DNA from: Saccharibacillus deserti
GTDB taxonomy: Bacteria > Bacillota > Bacilli > Paenibacillales > Paenibacillaceae
DNA: 64,000 nt
NCBI RefSeq assembly: GCF_013618475.1
Contig: NZ_JABJVN010000012.1
Coordinates: 1-64,000, forward strand
Direction of reading: 5' to 3'
In this document: positions 25,702 to 34,489 of the stretch, piece after piece
How positions within the stretch are numbered: the stretch's first letter is position 1
How the letters are laid out: the number at the start of each line of letters is the position of its first letter
Translations under genes and position numbers: made by a program
The notes under the pieces: model-generated
Told to the model about the DNA's origin: nothing
Databases searched by the model: none
The model's input: only the letters and a program-made list of their open reading frames with translations

Positions 25702-26907
25702 ATGAACAACCCCAAGATTCCCGTTACCGTCCTGTGCGGATATTTGGGATCCGGCAAAACGACGCTGCTTAACCATATCCTTCACAATCGTCAGGGCTTG
25801 AAAGTAGCGGTAATCGTGAACGATATGAGCGAAATCAACGTGGATGCGGGCCGGGTGGCCGGCGAAGCAAGCTTGTCGCGCACCGAGGAAAAGCTGGTCG
25901 AGATGTCGAACGGCTGCATCTGCTGCACGCTGCGGGACGATCTGCTGCGCGAAGTGGAGAAGCTCGCGTCCGAAGGGCGTTTTGACTACATCCTGATCGA
26001 ATCGACAGGCATCAGCGAGCCGGTGCCGATCGCGCAGACGTTTACGTATGCGGACGAAACGACCGGTGTCGATCTGACGAACTTGGCACGACTGGACTGT
26101 ATGGTGACTGTGGTCGACGCTTACCGCTTCTGGCACGATTTCGAATCGGGCGAGAGTCTGCTGGCGCGGGGACAAGCGAACGATGAGCATGATCTGCGCG
26201 ACGTCACGGATCTGCTGATCGATCAGGTCGAGATGTGCGACGTGCTGCTGCTGAACAAGTGCGACCTCGTCGCGGAAGAAGATCTGCAGCGTCTGGAAGG
26301 TGTCCTGCGGAAGCTTCAGCCGTCGGCTAAGATTATTCGCAGCGTACGCGGCGAAGTCGATCTGTCCGAAGTGCTGAATACGAACCGGTTCGATTTTGAA
26401 AAAGCCAGCCTGTCGCCGGGTTGGATCCGCGAGCTGCAGAAGGAAGAACATACGCCGGAGACCGAAGAGTACGGCATCGGTTCGTTCGTCTACCGCCGCC
26501 GTCGGCCTTTTCATCCGGAGAGACTGGCGAACGTTCTGGCCGAATGGCCGGCGGAAGTCGTCCGGGCCAAAGGATTGATGTGGATTGCGGTCGAGCAGGA
26601 CTGGGCGGCCAATTTCAGCCAGGCGGGACCTTCCATTCAGTTCGGGCCGGCCGGAAGCTGGATCGCGGGACTGCCGGAAGAAGAACGGGCGGAACTGCTG
26701 GAGCAGCAGCCGGAACTTCGGGAAGGCTGGGACGAGGCGGCGGGCGACCGCATGACGGAATTCGTCCTGATCGGGATCGAGATGGACCGCGAACAATTGG
26801 AAGCGGAACTGGATACGTGTCTGTTGGACGAGAACGAGATGAACGCCGACTGGTCGGGATTCGTCAATCCGCTTCCGTGGGCGACGGCCGAAGCGCTGCC
26901 CGTTTGA
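25702..26907 (+). CDS. CobW/COG0523-family zinc metallochaperone GTPase
   Basis: 401 residues. GTPase domain with Walker A GYLGSGKTT (residues about 10-18), the metal motif SNGCICCTLRDD (CxCC, near residue 72), and NKCD near 188. A C-terminal CobW domain follows. Members under Zur deliver zinc to client enzymes during starvation (YciC/ZagA in Bacillus). AAGGAGCGG precedes ATG 25702. Upstream lies a Zur box and downstream the zinc-free S14 gene, which fixes the metal as zinc by context. Confidence 0.9.
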   Translation: MNNPKIPVTVLCGYLGSGKTTLLNHILHNRQGLKVAVIVNDMSEINVDAGRVAGEASLSRTEEKLVEMSNGCICCTLRDDLLREVEKLASEGRFDYILIESTGISEPVPIAQTFTYADETTGVDLTNLARLDCMVTVVDAYRFWHDFESGESLLARGQANDEHDLRDVTDLLIDQVEMCDVLLLNKCDLVAEEDLQRLEGVLRKLQPSAKIIRSVRGEVDLSEVLNTNRFDFEKASLSPGWIRELQKEEHTPETEEYGIGSFVYRRRRPFHPERLANVLAEWPAEVVRAKGLMWIAVEQDWAANFSQAGPSIQFGPAGSWIAGLPEEERAELLEQQPELREGWDEAAGDRMTEFVLIGIEMDREQLEAELDTCLLDENEMNADWSGFVNPLPWATAEALPV

Positions 26908-26961
26908 TTCGGCGGAGAAGCGGGTCCGGATTTTATTTTTGAACTAAAAGGAGAGATCGAG

Positions 26962-27231
26962 ATGGCCAAAAAGTCCAAAGTGGTACGTCAGCAGCAGCGT
27001 CAGGCAATGGTGGAGAAATATGCGGAGCTGCGCCGCGAATTGAAGGAAAAAGGCGACTATGCCGCTCTGCAAAAACTTCCGCGGGATTCGTCGCCGACCC
27101 GGCTCAAGAACCGCTGCGAGATCACGGGACGTCCCCGCGCTTATCTGCGCAAATTCAAAGTATCCCGGATCATGTTCCGCGAGCTGGCTCACAAAGGACA
27201 GATTCCCGGCGTGAAGAAAGCCAGCTGGTAA
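26962..27231 (+). CDS. rpsN: 30S ribosomal protein S14, zinc-independent paralogue
   Basis: 89 residues, the long form of S14 lacking the CxxC...CxxC zinc knuckle: only one Cys remains, in [15 protein letters not shown]. The C terminus IPGVKKASW is typical. Such paralogues replace the zinc-bearing S14 when zinc is short, releasing zinc. It follows cobW by 54 bases with AAGGAGAGA and no new promoter, so it is probably co-transcribed and Zur-controlled. Confidence 0.95.
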   Translation: MAKKSKVVRQQQRQAMVEKYAELRRELKEKGDYAALQKLPRDSSPTRLKNRCEITGRPRAYLRKFKVSRIMFRELAHKGQIPGVKKASW

Positions 27232-27282
27232 ACCGGACGATCTTGCAACGGCAGGAGACTCCTATCGAATCCGGCATCCGGA

Positions 27283-27335
27283 TTGACAGGGATTCGCAAC
27301 TTCGATATACTATGATTTATTCGTAATGTTTACGG
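27283..27335 (+). promoter_or_regulatory. rpmG promoter with Zur box 2
   Basis: TTGACA (27283-27288), 17 bases, TATACT (27306-27311). TCGTAATGTTTACGG (27321-27335) follows, matching the CGTAATnATTACG core with one change, at the expected start of transcription. Confidence 0.7.
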
Positions 27336-27403
27336 AAATATTGAAACTGAGCGGCAGCTTCAGACCGGGCTGCGGCTTCAAACCATTACAGGAGGGTGCA
27401 ATC

Positions 27404-27553
27404 ATGAGAGTCATCATTACATTGGCCTGCACGGAATGCGGAGATCGCAATTACACGACTACGAAGAACAAAAGAAACCATCCCGAACGCCTGGAATTGA
27501 AAAAATATTCCCCGCGCCTGAAAAAATATACGATCCACCGGGAAACGCGATAA
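27404..27553 (+). CDS. rpmG: 50S ribosomal protein L33, zinc-independent type
   Basis: 49 residues. The first cysteine pair ([11 protein letters not shown]) is kept but the second is replaced by SPRLKKYT, so no complete zinc knuckle can form. This is the C-minus type that substitutes for zinc-bound L33 during starvation. ATG 27404 follows CAGGAGG. It has its own promoter and Zur box between rpsN and znuC. Confidence 0.93.
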   Translation: MRVIITLACTECGDRNYTTTKNKRNHPERLELKKYSPRLKKYTIHRETR

Positions 27554-27565
27554 GAAGCCAGGAAG

Positions 27566-27592
27566 AAGAGGCAAATTTTTTTGCCTCTTTTT
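27566..27592 (+). terminator. Terminator of rpmG, abutting the znu operator
   Basis: AAGAGGCAAA (27566-27575), loop TTTT, TTTGCCTCTT (27580-27589), more T. It ends one base before the third Zur box. Confidence 0.85.
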
Positions 27593-27593
27593 A

Positions 27594-27612
27594 AATCGTA
27601 ATGATTACGTAA
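27594..27612. promoter_or_regulatory. Zur box 3 (znuCBA)
   Basis: AATCGTAATGATTACGTAA, containing the perfect core CGTAATGATTACG (27597-27609). It ends 12 bases before znuC and overlaps its ribosome-site region. No separate promoter is evident between it and the terminator. Confidence 0.85.
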
Positions 27613-27624
27613 GGGGTGGCCGAT

Positions 27625-28338
27625 ATGATCTTATCTTCCATGCAAAACGTCGTATTCGGTTACGACGACAAGCCTGTCGTAAACGGAGTATCGCTGGATG
27701 TGCATAAAGGCGAGTTTTTGGGAATCGTCGGGCCCAATGGCACGGCCAAGACGACGGTGCTGAAAATTCTGCTGGGGCTGCTGAAGCCCTGGAGCGGAAC
27801 CGTCGAATTGAATCACGAAGCGTTTGGCGGGGAAAAACCGGTGATCGGCTATGTCTCGCAAAACGCTTCGGCATTCAATTCCGGATTTCCCAGCCGCGTG
27901 ATCGAGCTGGTACGCTCGGGATGCCATTCGAGGCTGGGTTTGTTTCGCCGACTGGGTGCCGAAGAAGAACGGCGGGTTCGCCACAGTCTGGAACAGGTGG
28001 GCATGTGGGAACTCAGACGCCGCCGGATCGGCGAGCTGTCGGGCGGACAGAAGCAGCGCGTATGCATTGCCAGAGCGCTTGTTCAATGTCCCAACATGAT
28101 GATCCTGGACGAGCCGACGACAGGCATGGATGTGAAGAGTCGTACGGCCCTGTACCGCTTGATGCGGCATCAGGCGCAGCATCACGGCGTAACGGTAGTC
28201 ATGGTCACGCACAGCCTGGAAGAAGCGGGCCGCTTTCTCGACCGCGTGGTCACGCTCGAACGCTTCGAGACCGAATCGGTCCAAACGTCGGAGCACAGAA
28301 GCGAAGCGGCGCACGGAGATCGCTGGGAAATGGGGTAA
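27625..28338 (+). CDS. znuC: Zinc ABC transporter ATPase ZnuC
   Basis: 237 residues. Walker A GPNGTAKTT (with the AK seen in metal importers in place of GK), signature LSGGQKQRVCIARAL, Walker B MMILDEP, switch His in VTHSLEE. Powers zinc uptake through ZnuB and ZnuA. I chose ATG 27625, 8 bases after AAGGGG, rather than GTG 27616. Five bases separate it from znuB. Confidence 0.93.
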   Translation: MILSSMQNVVFGYDDKPVVNGVSLDVHKGEFLGIVGPNGTAKTTVLKILLGLLKPWSGTVELNHEAFGGEKPVIGYVSQNASAFNSGFPSRVIELVRSGCHSRLGLFRRLGAEEERRVRHSLEQVGMWELRRRRIGELSGGQKQRVCIARALVQCPNMMILDEPTTGMDVKSRTALYRLMRHQAQHHGVTVVMVTHSLEEAGRFLDRVVTLERFETESVQTSEHRSEAAHGDRWEMG

Positions 28339-28343
28339 CGGTT

Positions 28344-29216
28344 ATGCTGGCTTACGAATTTATGCAGCGCGCGTTTCTGGCGGGGGCGCTGATCGGACTG
28401 ATTGCACCAGTGCTGGGTGTCTACCTGATGCTTCGCCGACAGGTCCTGATGGCCGACACGCTGTCGCATGTGTCGCTGGCGGGGGTTGCGGCAGGATCGC
28501 TGCTGGGCGTAAACCCTTCGCTCGGAGGTTTCGCGGCAGCCGTCATTGCGGCGCTGCTGATCGAACGCCTCCGCAGCGTCTACCGTACCTATGCGGAAGT
28601 GCCGGTTGCCATTATGATGACGGGCGGTCTTGCGCTGGCCGTCGTGCTGATGAGCTTCGGCCGTACGCTTTCGCAAAGTTTCAATGCCTATTTGTTCGGT
28701 TCGATCGTAGCCGTAAGCGAGACACAGCTGTGGCTGATCGGCGGCGCAGCTGCGGCGGGACTGCTGTTCTTTATTGTATTCCGCCGGCCGCTGTACGATT
28801 TGACGTTCGATGGGGAAGCGGCCGGCATCAGCGGCGTTCCCGTGCGGGCGCTGTCGATTGCTTTTTCGGTACTGACCGGTATGACGGTAGCCGCGGCCAT
28901 GCCGATCGTAGGCGTCCTGCTGGTATCGGCGCTGCTGGTACTTCCGGCGGCGCTGGCCCTGCGGATTGCGGGGGGGTTCTTCTCGGCGATCGTGATTGCG
29001 GTCCTTGTCGGCCTTACGGGCATATTCAGCGGTCTGGCCCTTTCTTATACGGAAAATACGCCGCCGGGAGGCACGATCGCGCTGATTCTGCTGGCGTTCC
29101 TGCTGCTCGGCATGGCCCTGCGCAAAGCGGGACTCTGGATAAGCAGGCGCCGGCATGGAAAATCCGGCACCCGCAGGAAGAAAGAGCGGCGCGGCGAAAT
29201 CAAACAAGCGATATGA
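28344..29216 (+). CDS. znuB: Zinc ABC transporter permease ZnuB
   Basis: 290 residues, 7-8 membrane helices, ABC-3 family. Opens with FLAGALIGLIAPVLGVYLMLRRQVLMADTLSHVSLAG, the conserved cytosolic-loop start; GVLLVSALLVLPAA lies near residue 190. Very basic C-terminal tail (SRRRHGKSGTRRKKERRG). Between znuC and znuA in one operon. Confidence 0.93.
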   Translation: MLAYEFMQRAFLAGALIGLIAPVLGVYLMLRRQVLMADTLSHVSLAGVAAGSLLGVNPSLGGFAAAVIAALLIERLRSVYRTYAEVPVAIMMTGGLALAVVLMSFGRTLSQSFNAYLFGSIVAVSETQLWLIGGAAAAGLLFFIVFRRPLYDLTFDGEAAGISGVPVRALSIAFSVLTGMTVAAAMPIVGVLLVSALLVLPAALALRIAGGFFSAIVIAVLVGLTGIFSGLALSYTENTPPGGTIALILLAFLLLGMALRKAGLWISRRRHGKSGTRRKKERRGEIKQAI

Positions 29217-29229
29217 AGGAGAGACAAAG

Positions 29230-30333
29230 ATGAAAAGAAAATACGGAACGATGACCTATACGACCGGAGCTTTCCTGCTCAGCCTCATGCTGATCCTGGG
29301 AGGCTGCGCATCGAACGCGGCCGATCCGGGAACGGCCGGAACGGCCGCCGGAGGTTCGTCCGCTGCCGGTACCGAGGCGGAACAAACGCCGGCTTCGGCG
29401 GACAAATTGAAAGTCGAAGCAAGTTTCTATCCGATGTACGAGTTCGCGCGCCAGGTAGGCGGCGATCTGGCGGATGTGAAACTGCTCGTGCCGTCGGGAA
29501 CGGAGCCGCACGACTGGGAGCCTACCCCGCAGGATATCGCGAGAATCGAAGAATCCGACATGCTCGTCTATAACGGCGCAGGTATGGAAAGCTGGATCGA
29601 ACAGGTGCTGGACGCTTCTTCGAATACCGAACTGCTGGCGGTCGAAGCAAGCGATAATATCGGCGTGATGAAAGCTTCGGAAGAAGAAGGACACGACCAC
29701 GCCCATGAAGAAGCCGCGGCGGAAGAAGCGCACGACCACGCCCATGAGGGCGAATCGGAAGCCGCCCACGATCATGACCACGAAGAAGCTTCCGGGCACG
29801 ACCACGGAGGGCTTGATCCCCATGTCTGGTTGTCTCCGCGCCTGGCCGTACAGGAAGTCCGCAATATTCAGGCGGCCTTTGCAAAAGCCGATCCGGATCA
29901 TGCCGATCAATATAAGAGCAATGCGGACGCTTACGCGGCCAAGCTGGAAGCGCTGGACAGCGAATTCAAGGAAGGTCTGTCCGGCACCAAGCGGACGGAT
30001 TTCATTACACAGCATGCCGCATTCGGCTATTTGGCACGGGATTACGGGCTGACGCAGGTTCCGATTGCGGGCTTGTCGCCCGATCAGGAACCGGCGGCCA
30101 AAGAAATGTCGGAAGTGGTCGAATTCGCCAAAAAGCATGACGTCAAGACGATCTTCTTCGAGACTTTGGTTTCGTCGAAAGTTGCCGAGACGATCGCTTC
30201 GGAAGTCGGCGCGGAAACTTCCGTACTGAATCCGCTCGAAGGATTGACCGAAGAAGAAATGGCCGCCGGCGACGATTACTTGTCGGTCATGCGTGCGAAT
30301 CTAGAAGCGCTTCGGACCGCGTTGAATCAATAA
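29230..30333 (+). CDS. znuA: Zinc-binding lipoprotein ZnuA
   Basis: 367 residues, the surface solute-binding protein of the zinc importer. Lipobox LGGC near residue 25. Cluster 9 ligands include His in GTEPHDWEP and in GLDPHVWLSP. A long His/Asp/Glu-rich loop (residues about 155-200, with repeated HDHAHE and HDHDHE) precedes the second ligand, typical of zinc rather than manganese proteins. AAGGAGAG precedes ATG 29230. Followed by a terminator. Confidence 0.95.
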   Translation: MKRKYGTMTYTTGAFLLSLMLILGGCASNAADPGTAGTAAGGSSAAGTEAEQTPASADKLKVEASFYPMYEFARQVGGDLADVKLLVPSGTEPHDWEPTPQDIARIEESDMLVYNGAGMESWIEQVLDASSNTELLAVEASDNIGVMKASEEEGHDHAHEEAAAEEAHDHAHEGESEAAHDHDHEEASGHDHGGLDPHVWLSPRLAVQEVRNIQAAFAKADPDHADQYKSNADAYAAKLEALDSEFKEGLSGTKRTDFITQHAAFGYLARDYGLTQVPIAGLSPDQEPAAKEMSEVVEFAKKHDVKTIFFETLVSSKVAETIASEVGAETSVLNPLEGLTEEEMAAGDDYLSVMRANLEALRTALNQ

Positions 30334-30402
30334 GTTCGCAGGCGGGGTTCCTTCCCGGGAAAAAGTAGGCGAATCGCTTACTTCCTGCCGCCGCGCCTAT
30401 TC

Positions 30403-30439
30403 GCCGCCGCTCGCCCGCTCGATGGGCGGCGGCTTTTTT
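30403..30439 (+). terminator. Terminator of the znu operon
   Basis: GCCGCC (30403-30408) pairs with GGCGGC (30428-30433), with an inner GCCC/GGGC pairing, then six T. Confidence 0.8.
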
Positions 30440-30505
30440 CGTTTTTCCCGCCAAGGAGGCCTCTATGTTATGATAAGGGAAGCCAACCCAGAAGGAGAGA
30501 ATGTC

Positions 30506-30700
30506 ATGAACGGAAAAAACCGCTCCAATATTCGGCCGGGTATTACGGTCGACATCGTACTCAAAAAAGACCAGCGGACCGGTACGCTGACCCGCGGAGT
30601 CGTCAAGGATCTCCTCACCAATTCGGCCACGCATCCCCACGGAATCAAGGTTCGCCTGCAGGACGGCCAGGTAGGCCGGGTTCAGCAGATCGTCGAGTGA
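30506..30700 (+). CDS. ywbE: YwbE family protein
   Basis: 64 residues matching the YwbE/DUF2196 family: NIRPGITVDIVLKKDQRTGTLTRGVVKDLLTNSATHPHGIKVRL. A small beta-rich cytosolic protein of unknown function. AAGGAGAG and ATG 30506; an ATG at 30501 is in another frame. Confidence 0.9.
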   Translation: MNGKNRSNIRPGITVDIVLKKDQRTGTLTRGVVKDLLTNSATHPHGIKVRLQDGQVGRVQQIVE

Positions 30701-30826
30701 TCGGCCGATTCGGGCGAACGGCGATTAGAGAAGGAATATTCGCGTTTATATAGTAGAGTAACGACGTCATCTTCATACGACTTCCGACGCAGCGGTGGTC
30801 GGGAGGGAAGACAGGAGGAACGCAGG

Positions 30827-31339
30827 ATGAGCAGTACGCCCCAGGGAACAGAACCCAAGGTGGAGCTGAAGTTTTTCCGTCCGGAATATGAAAAAGCTCT
30901 GTTCGAAGACTATCAGGTATCCGCGGAGCAGGAGAAACATACGGCACTGCCGGTTAGGGCTATCCAGTTGTGCAGGGAAGACCGGGACCGCCACCCCATC
31001 GTGATTCTGGCGGATAAGAAACCTGTCGGTTTTTTCGTGCTTCACCGGGGAGACCGAATCCGGAGCGTCACGGAATCGCCGCGGGCCATGCTTGTGCGTT
31101 CGCTGTCGGTCAATCTTCCCGATCAAGGCAAAGGGTATGCGAAGCAGGCGATGGGCATGCTGCCCAAGTTCGTCAGCGATTACTTCCCCGACATGAACGA
31201 AATCGTATTGGTTCTCAATCAGCACAACCAGGCGGCTATGCGCGTTTATGAGCAGGCCGGATTCGAGGACCGCGGCCACCGCAAGGAAGGTCCCGTGGGA
31301 CCGCAGGTGCTTCTTCATTACCGGATGAACCGGAAGTGA
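30827..31339 (+). CDS. GNAT-family N-acetyltransferase
   Basis: 170 residues. GNAT fold with acetyl-CoA loop LPDQGKGYAKQAM (near residue 100) and the C-terminal LVLNQHNQAAMRVYEQAGFE. Substrate unknown. CAGGAGGA precedes the ATG. Converges on tagO, with a shared terminator. Confidence 0.88.
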   Translation: MSSTPQGTEPKVELKFFRPEYEKALFEDYQVSAEQEKHTALPVRAIQLCREDRDRHPIVILADKKPVGFFVLHRGDRIRSVTESPRAMLVRSLSVNLPDQGKGYAKQAMGMLPKFVSDYFPDMNEIVLVLNQHNQAAMRVYEQAGFEDRGHRKEGPVGPQVLLHYRMNRK

Positions 31340-31379
31340 ATCCTGGCCGGTGTACGGCTTCCGAACCAGATGATGCCGC

Positions 31380-31428
31380 AAAAAGACCCCCGTACCGATT
31401 CTACAAATCGGGTACGGGGGTCTTTTTG
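31380..31428. terminator. Bidirectional terminator between GNAT gene and tagO
   Basis: A 20-bp palindromic stem starting AAAAAGACCCCCGTACC, with one bulged G, and T or A runs on both sides. It can stop both converging genes. Confidence 0.92.
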
Positions 31429-31453
31429 CGCGCGACAGACGAGAAGCTTCCGT

Positions 31454-32413
31454 TCAAAACGGCAGCAGAATCAGAATGATCGAAGACAAACTGAGACAGA
31501 CACTGACCAGGCAGAGCACGAACAGCACCTGCTTCGGATTCATGCCGCTCGACAGCAGCCGGTAATGGATCTGCGAGGCATCGGCTTCGTAGATTTTCTG
31601 ACCGTTCTTGAGTCTCTTCAGCACGACAAAGATATTGTCGAAGATCGGTACGCCAAGCGCGAGAATCGGTACGAGCAGCGACAGCAGCGTCGCCTGTTTG
31701 AAGGCGCCGTCCAAAGCGATGATCGCCAGAATGAAACCGAGGAACGTCGCTCCGGAATCGCCCATATAGACTTTGGCAGGCGGTTTGTTGTATTTCAGAT
31801 ACGCGAGCCCCACACCGACCAGGCTGATCGCCATGATCGCCGAGTTGCTCTGCTGCTGGGCAATCGCGACCACAAACAGCGTGCCTGCGGAGATGGTCGC
31901 GAGACTTCCGGCGAGCCCGTCCAGGCCGTCGGTAAAGTTGATGACGGTCGTGACGCCGAAGATCCAGAGCAGGGTCAATACGAGCTGCAGCCATTCCGGC
32001 AGCACCACGTAGCTGTCCGTAAACGGATTGGAGAATCCCGAGAAGCGGATGCCCGCCAGGTAAACGATCAGGGCGGCCAACAGCTGCACGATCAGCTTCG
32101 GCAGGGCCGGGAATTCGCGCCGGCTGACCTTGTACCAGTCATCGACGAGGCCGATCAGCAGGATCAGCAGCGAACCGCCGAGTACGGCGGCCGATTCGAG
32201 GCCGCTCATGTCGCTGAACAGTATGTAGGTGACGGCGAAACCGACGAACAGCGCAATACCCGCCATAAGCGGAATCGGTTCGCGGTGAAGTTTGCGTTCA
32301 TTGTCCGGACGCGGCTTGTCGACGAAATCAAGTTGCACGGCCCATTTTCGAAGCACCGGAATCAAGATCAGGGCCACGGCCAGCGACAGCAAAAAAGCGG
32401 CTAAATAATGCAT
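31454..32413 (-). CDS. tagO: Undecaprenyl-phosphate GlcNAc-1-phosphate transferase
   Basis: 319 residues, about ten membrane helices. Attaches GlcNAc-1-phosphate to undecaprenyl phosphate, the first step of teichoic acid or other wall-polymer synthesis. Family motifs: LIGLVDDWYKVSR, INFTDGLDGLAG, YMGDSGATFLGF and the C-terminal Q-I-HYRLL loop. AAGGAGGG lies just before ATG 32413. Minus strand, with a good promoter at 32517-32545. Confidence 0.93.
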   Translation of the reverse strand: MHYLAAFLLSLAVALILIPVLRKWAVQLDFVDKPRPDNERKLHREPIPLMAGIALFVGFAVTYILFSDMSGLESAAVLGGSLLILLIGLVDDWYKVSRREFPALPKLIVQLLAALIVYLAGIRFSGFSNPFTDSYVVLPEWLQLVLTLLWIFGVTTVINFTDGLDGLAGSLATISAGTLFVVAIAQQQSNSAIMAISLVGVGLAYLKYNKPPAKVYMGDSGATFLGFILAIIALDGAFKQATLLSLLVPILALGVPIFDNIFVVLKRLKNGQKIYEADASQIHYRLLSSGMNPKQVLFVLCLVSVCLSLSSIILILLPF

Positions 32414-32516
32414 ATACCCTCCTTAGAACAAACGGCGCGTGCCTTCGGCTTACCGGGCTTCAACAGCTCCTCAAACGGTCGGTAAACGGGACGCGCCGCA
32501 GCTTTGCACTGTTGTC

Positions 32517-32545
32517 AGTATAGTCTGCTTTCTCCGAATTCGCAA
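32517..32545 (-). promoter_or_regulatory. Sigma-A promoter of tagO
   Basis: On the minus strand TTGCGA (32545-32540), 17 bases, TATACT (32522-32517). It starts about 100 bases before the tagO ATG. Confidence 0.7.
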
Positions 32546-32639
32546 CGGAGGAAAATGGGGCCGTAAGCGCGGATGAACAGCGGCTTCTTTCTGTGGTATG
32601 ATGAAGAAAGGCCGCAGCGCGGCCGGCAAGGAGAAAGAC

Positions 32640-32669
32640 ATGACGAATCGCGGGATGCACGGGGGATGA
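32640..32669 (+). CDS. Nine-codon leader frame coupled to the sensor kinase
   Basis: ATG 32640 has the best ribosome site of this area (CAAGGAGA, 8 bases before) and opens MTNRGMHGG, then stops with TGA at 32667-32669. The kinase ATG at 32666 overlaps this stop as ATGA. The kinase ATG itself has GGGGG directly against it. Probably a translational-coupling leader rather than a functional peptide. Confidence 0.45.
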   Translation: MTNRGMHGG

Positions 32670-34489
32670 AATACGTGATGAGAAGATTGACCCAACCTTT
32701 TGTCCGATGGCTGAACGATATGAAAATACGCAACAAGTTGATCTTTTTTTATGTAATCGTTGTCATGATCCCGGTGCTGATCGTCGGGTTTATCGTGATT
32801 CAATATTTCAGGCAGGACGCCCTGGAGAAGGCCACGGAGCAGACCGAAAACAACGTGCAGCGGATCAAGACGCAGATCGAGAACCAGCTCAACGTTCCGA
32901 TCAGCGTCTCCAACCAGCTGCTGCTGGACCGGGACATGGAGCGCGTGGCGACTACGCTCTATTCGGAAGAAGATCCGATCGAACTGGTCAACGCCTACCG
33001 CGGGTATACCGATTTCACCGATTACGTGCGCGCTTACAGCGAAATTCGGGGCATCCAGCTGTTTACCGATAATCCGACGCTGCTGGACAACCTGCAGTTC
33101 ATGAACGCCAACAGCGAGATCCGCGCCGCCGGCTGGTATGAACGGGCCATGAAGGAACGGACGATATATTGGATGTATATGGACGATATGAACGATCCGA
33201 CGGCTCCCGTCGTAAAGCAGCTGAGCCTGGTCCGGCAGATCTTTTTCCCGACTACGGGCAAGCGAAGCGTACTGGTGATCCAGGTCGATACGAACTATTT
33301 GAACTCCCTGCTCAGTCAGGAACCGTTCGATACGATGGTCGCCGACGAAGACGGTTATATCGTCGCGGCCAAAGACCGTTCATCGGTTGGACGCACGCTT
33401 GGCGATATGGGCTTTGAAGTGGCTGTCGGCGACAAAGAGCAGGAGCGGACGTTCGAGCGGGCGATCGACGGGATCGACTACCGCGTTTCGATCAATACTC
33501 TTATTCCCGACTCCAGCAAAAGCGGCCTGACGATCGTCTCCGCTTTTTCGTCCGCCAGCATCGTGCACGACGCCAACCGGATCGGCCTGATCGGAGCGGG
33601 TCTGATCGTCTTTATTTTGCTGCTTGCCCTGCTCGCCGTTTATTTCAATTCAAGGCTGATCAGCTCGCGTCTGCTCAAGCTCAACCGCAATCTCAACCGC
33701 GTAGCGGAAGGCGACCTCGATACGGTATCCCGGATAGACGGACAGGACGAGATCGGCCAGCTGTCGCAGCAGTTCAATTATATGGTGACCAATATCAAGG
33801 AATTGATGAGCCAGGTCTACGAGGCGAGCGAAGCGAACAACCGGCTCGAAGTCATGCAGCGGGAGATCAAGCTCAAAATGCTTGCCAGCCAGATCAATCC
33901 CCATTTCCTGTTCAATGCGCTCGAATCGATTCGGATGCGCGCCCATATCCAAGGGGAGAAGGATATCGCGCGCGCCGTCCAGCTGCTCGGCAAATTGATC
34001 CGGCGCAATCTGGAACTGGGGAATCGCCATACTTCGCTCAAGAACGAGCTGGATATGGTTCGTTCCTATCTCGATATCCAGAAGTTCCGGCACGGGGACA
34101 GACTGCATTACGAACTGCTGGCCGAACCGGATACGCTTGAAGTGCTGCTGCCTCCGCTGATCGTACAACCGTTGATCGAAAACGCTATCGTCCACGGATT
34201 GGAGAACAAGGAAGCCGAAGGCGCCGTTTCGTTTCATGCCGTGAAGATCGGCGACGAAGTGCTGATCGACGTAATCGACAACGGGGCGGGCATGACTCCG
34301 GAGCGATTGAGGCAGGTCGAAGAATCGATTCGCGAAAAAGAAGAAAGCGAAGAGAGCCGGATCGGACTGCGCAACGTGCATCAGCGGCTGATTATGACCT
34401 ATGGGGAAGAATGCGGGCTGCGCATTTCGAGCGAGCTGGGCAAAGGAACACAAATTTATTTCAAGATACCCGCCGGGAGGGACAAATGA
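32666..34489 (+). CDS. Sensor histidine kinase, YesM type
   Basis: 607 residues. One N-terminal helix (IFFYVIVVMIPVLIVGFIV), an outer sensing domain, a second helix near 310, HAMP, then a His-kinase domain with the phospho-accepting His in NPHFLFNALESI (about residue 412) and an ATPase domain (IENAIVHGLENK, DNGAGM). Such kinases sense sugars or binding proteins. It overlaps its regulator gene by four bases. Start choice uncertain: ATG 32666, GTG 32675 or ATG 32678. Confidence 0.9.
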   Translation: MKYVMRRLTQPFVRWLNDMKIRNKLIFFYVIVVMIPVLIVGFIVIQYFRQDALEKATEQTENNVQRIKTQIENQLNVPISVSNQLLLDRDMERVATTLYSEEDPIELVNAYRGYTDFTDYVRAYSEIRGIQLFTDNPTLLDNLQFMNANSEIRAAGWYERAMKERTIYWMYMDDMNDPTAPVVKQLSLVRQIFFPTTGKRSVLVIQVDTNYLNSLLSQEPFDTMVADEDGYIVAAKDRSSVGRTLGDMGFEVAVGDKEQERTFERAIDGIDYRVSINTLIPDSSKSGLTIVSAFSSASIVHDANRIGLIGAGLIVFILLLALLAVYFNSRLISSRLLKLNRNLNRVAEGDLDTVSRIDGQDEIGQLSQQFNYMVTNIKELMSQVYEASEANNRLEVMQREIKLKMLASQINPHFLFNALESIRMRAHIQGEKDIARAVQLLGKLIRRNLELGNRHTSLKNELDMVRSYLDIQKFRHGDRLHYELLAEPDTLEVLLPPLIVQPLIENAIVHGLENKEAEGAVSFHAVKIGDEVLIDVIDNGAGMTPERLRQVEESIREKEESEESRIGLRNVHQRLIMTYGEECGLRISSELGKGTQIYFKIPAGRDK

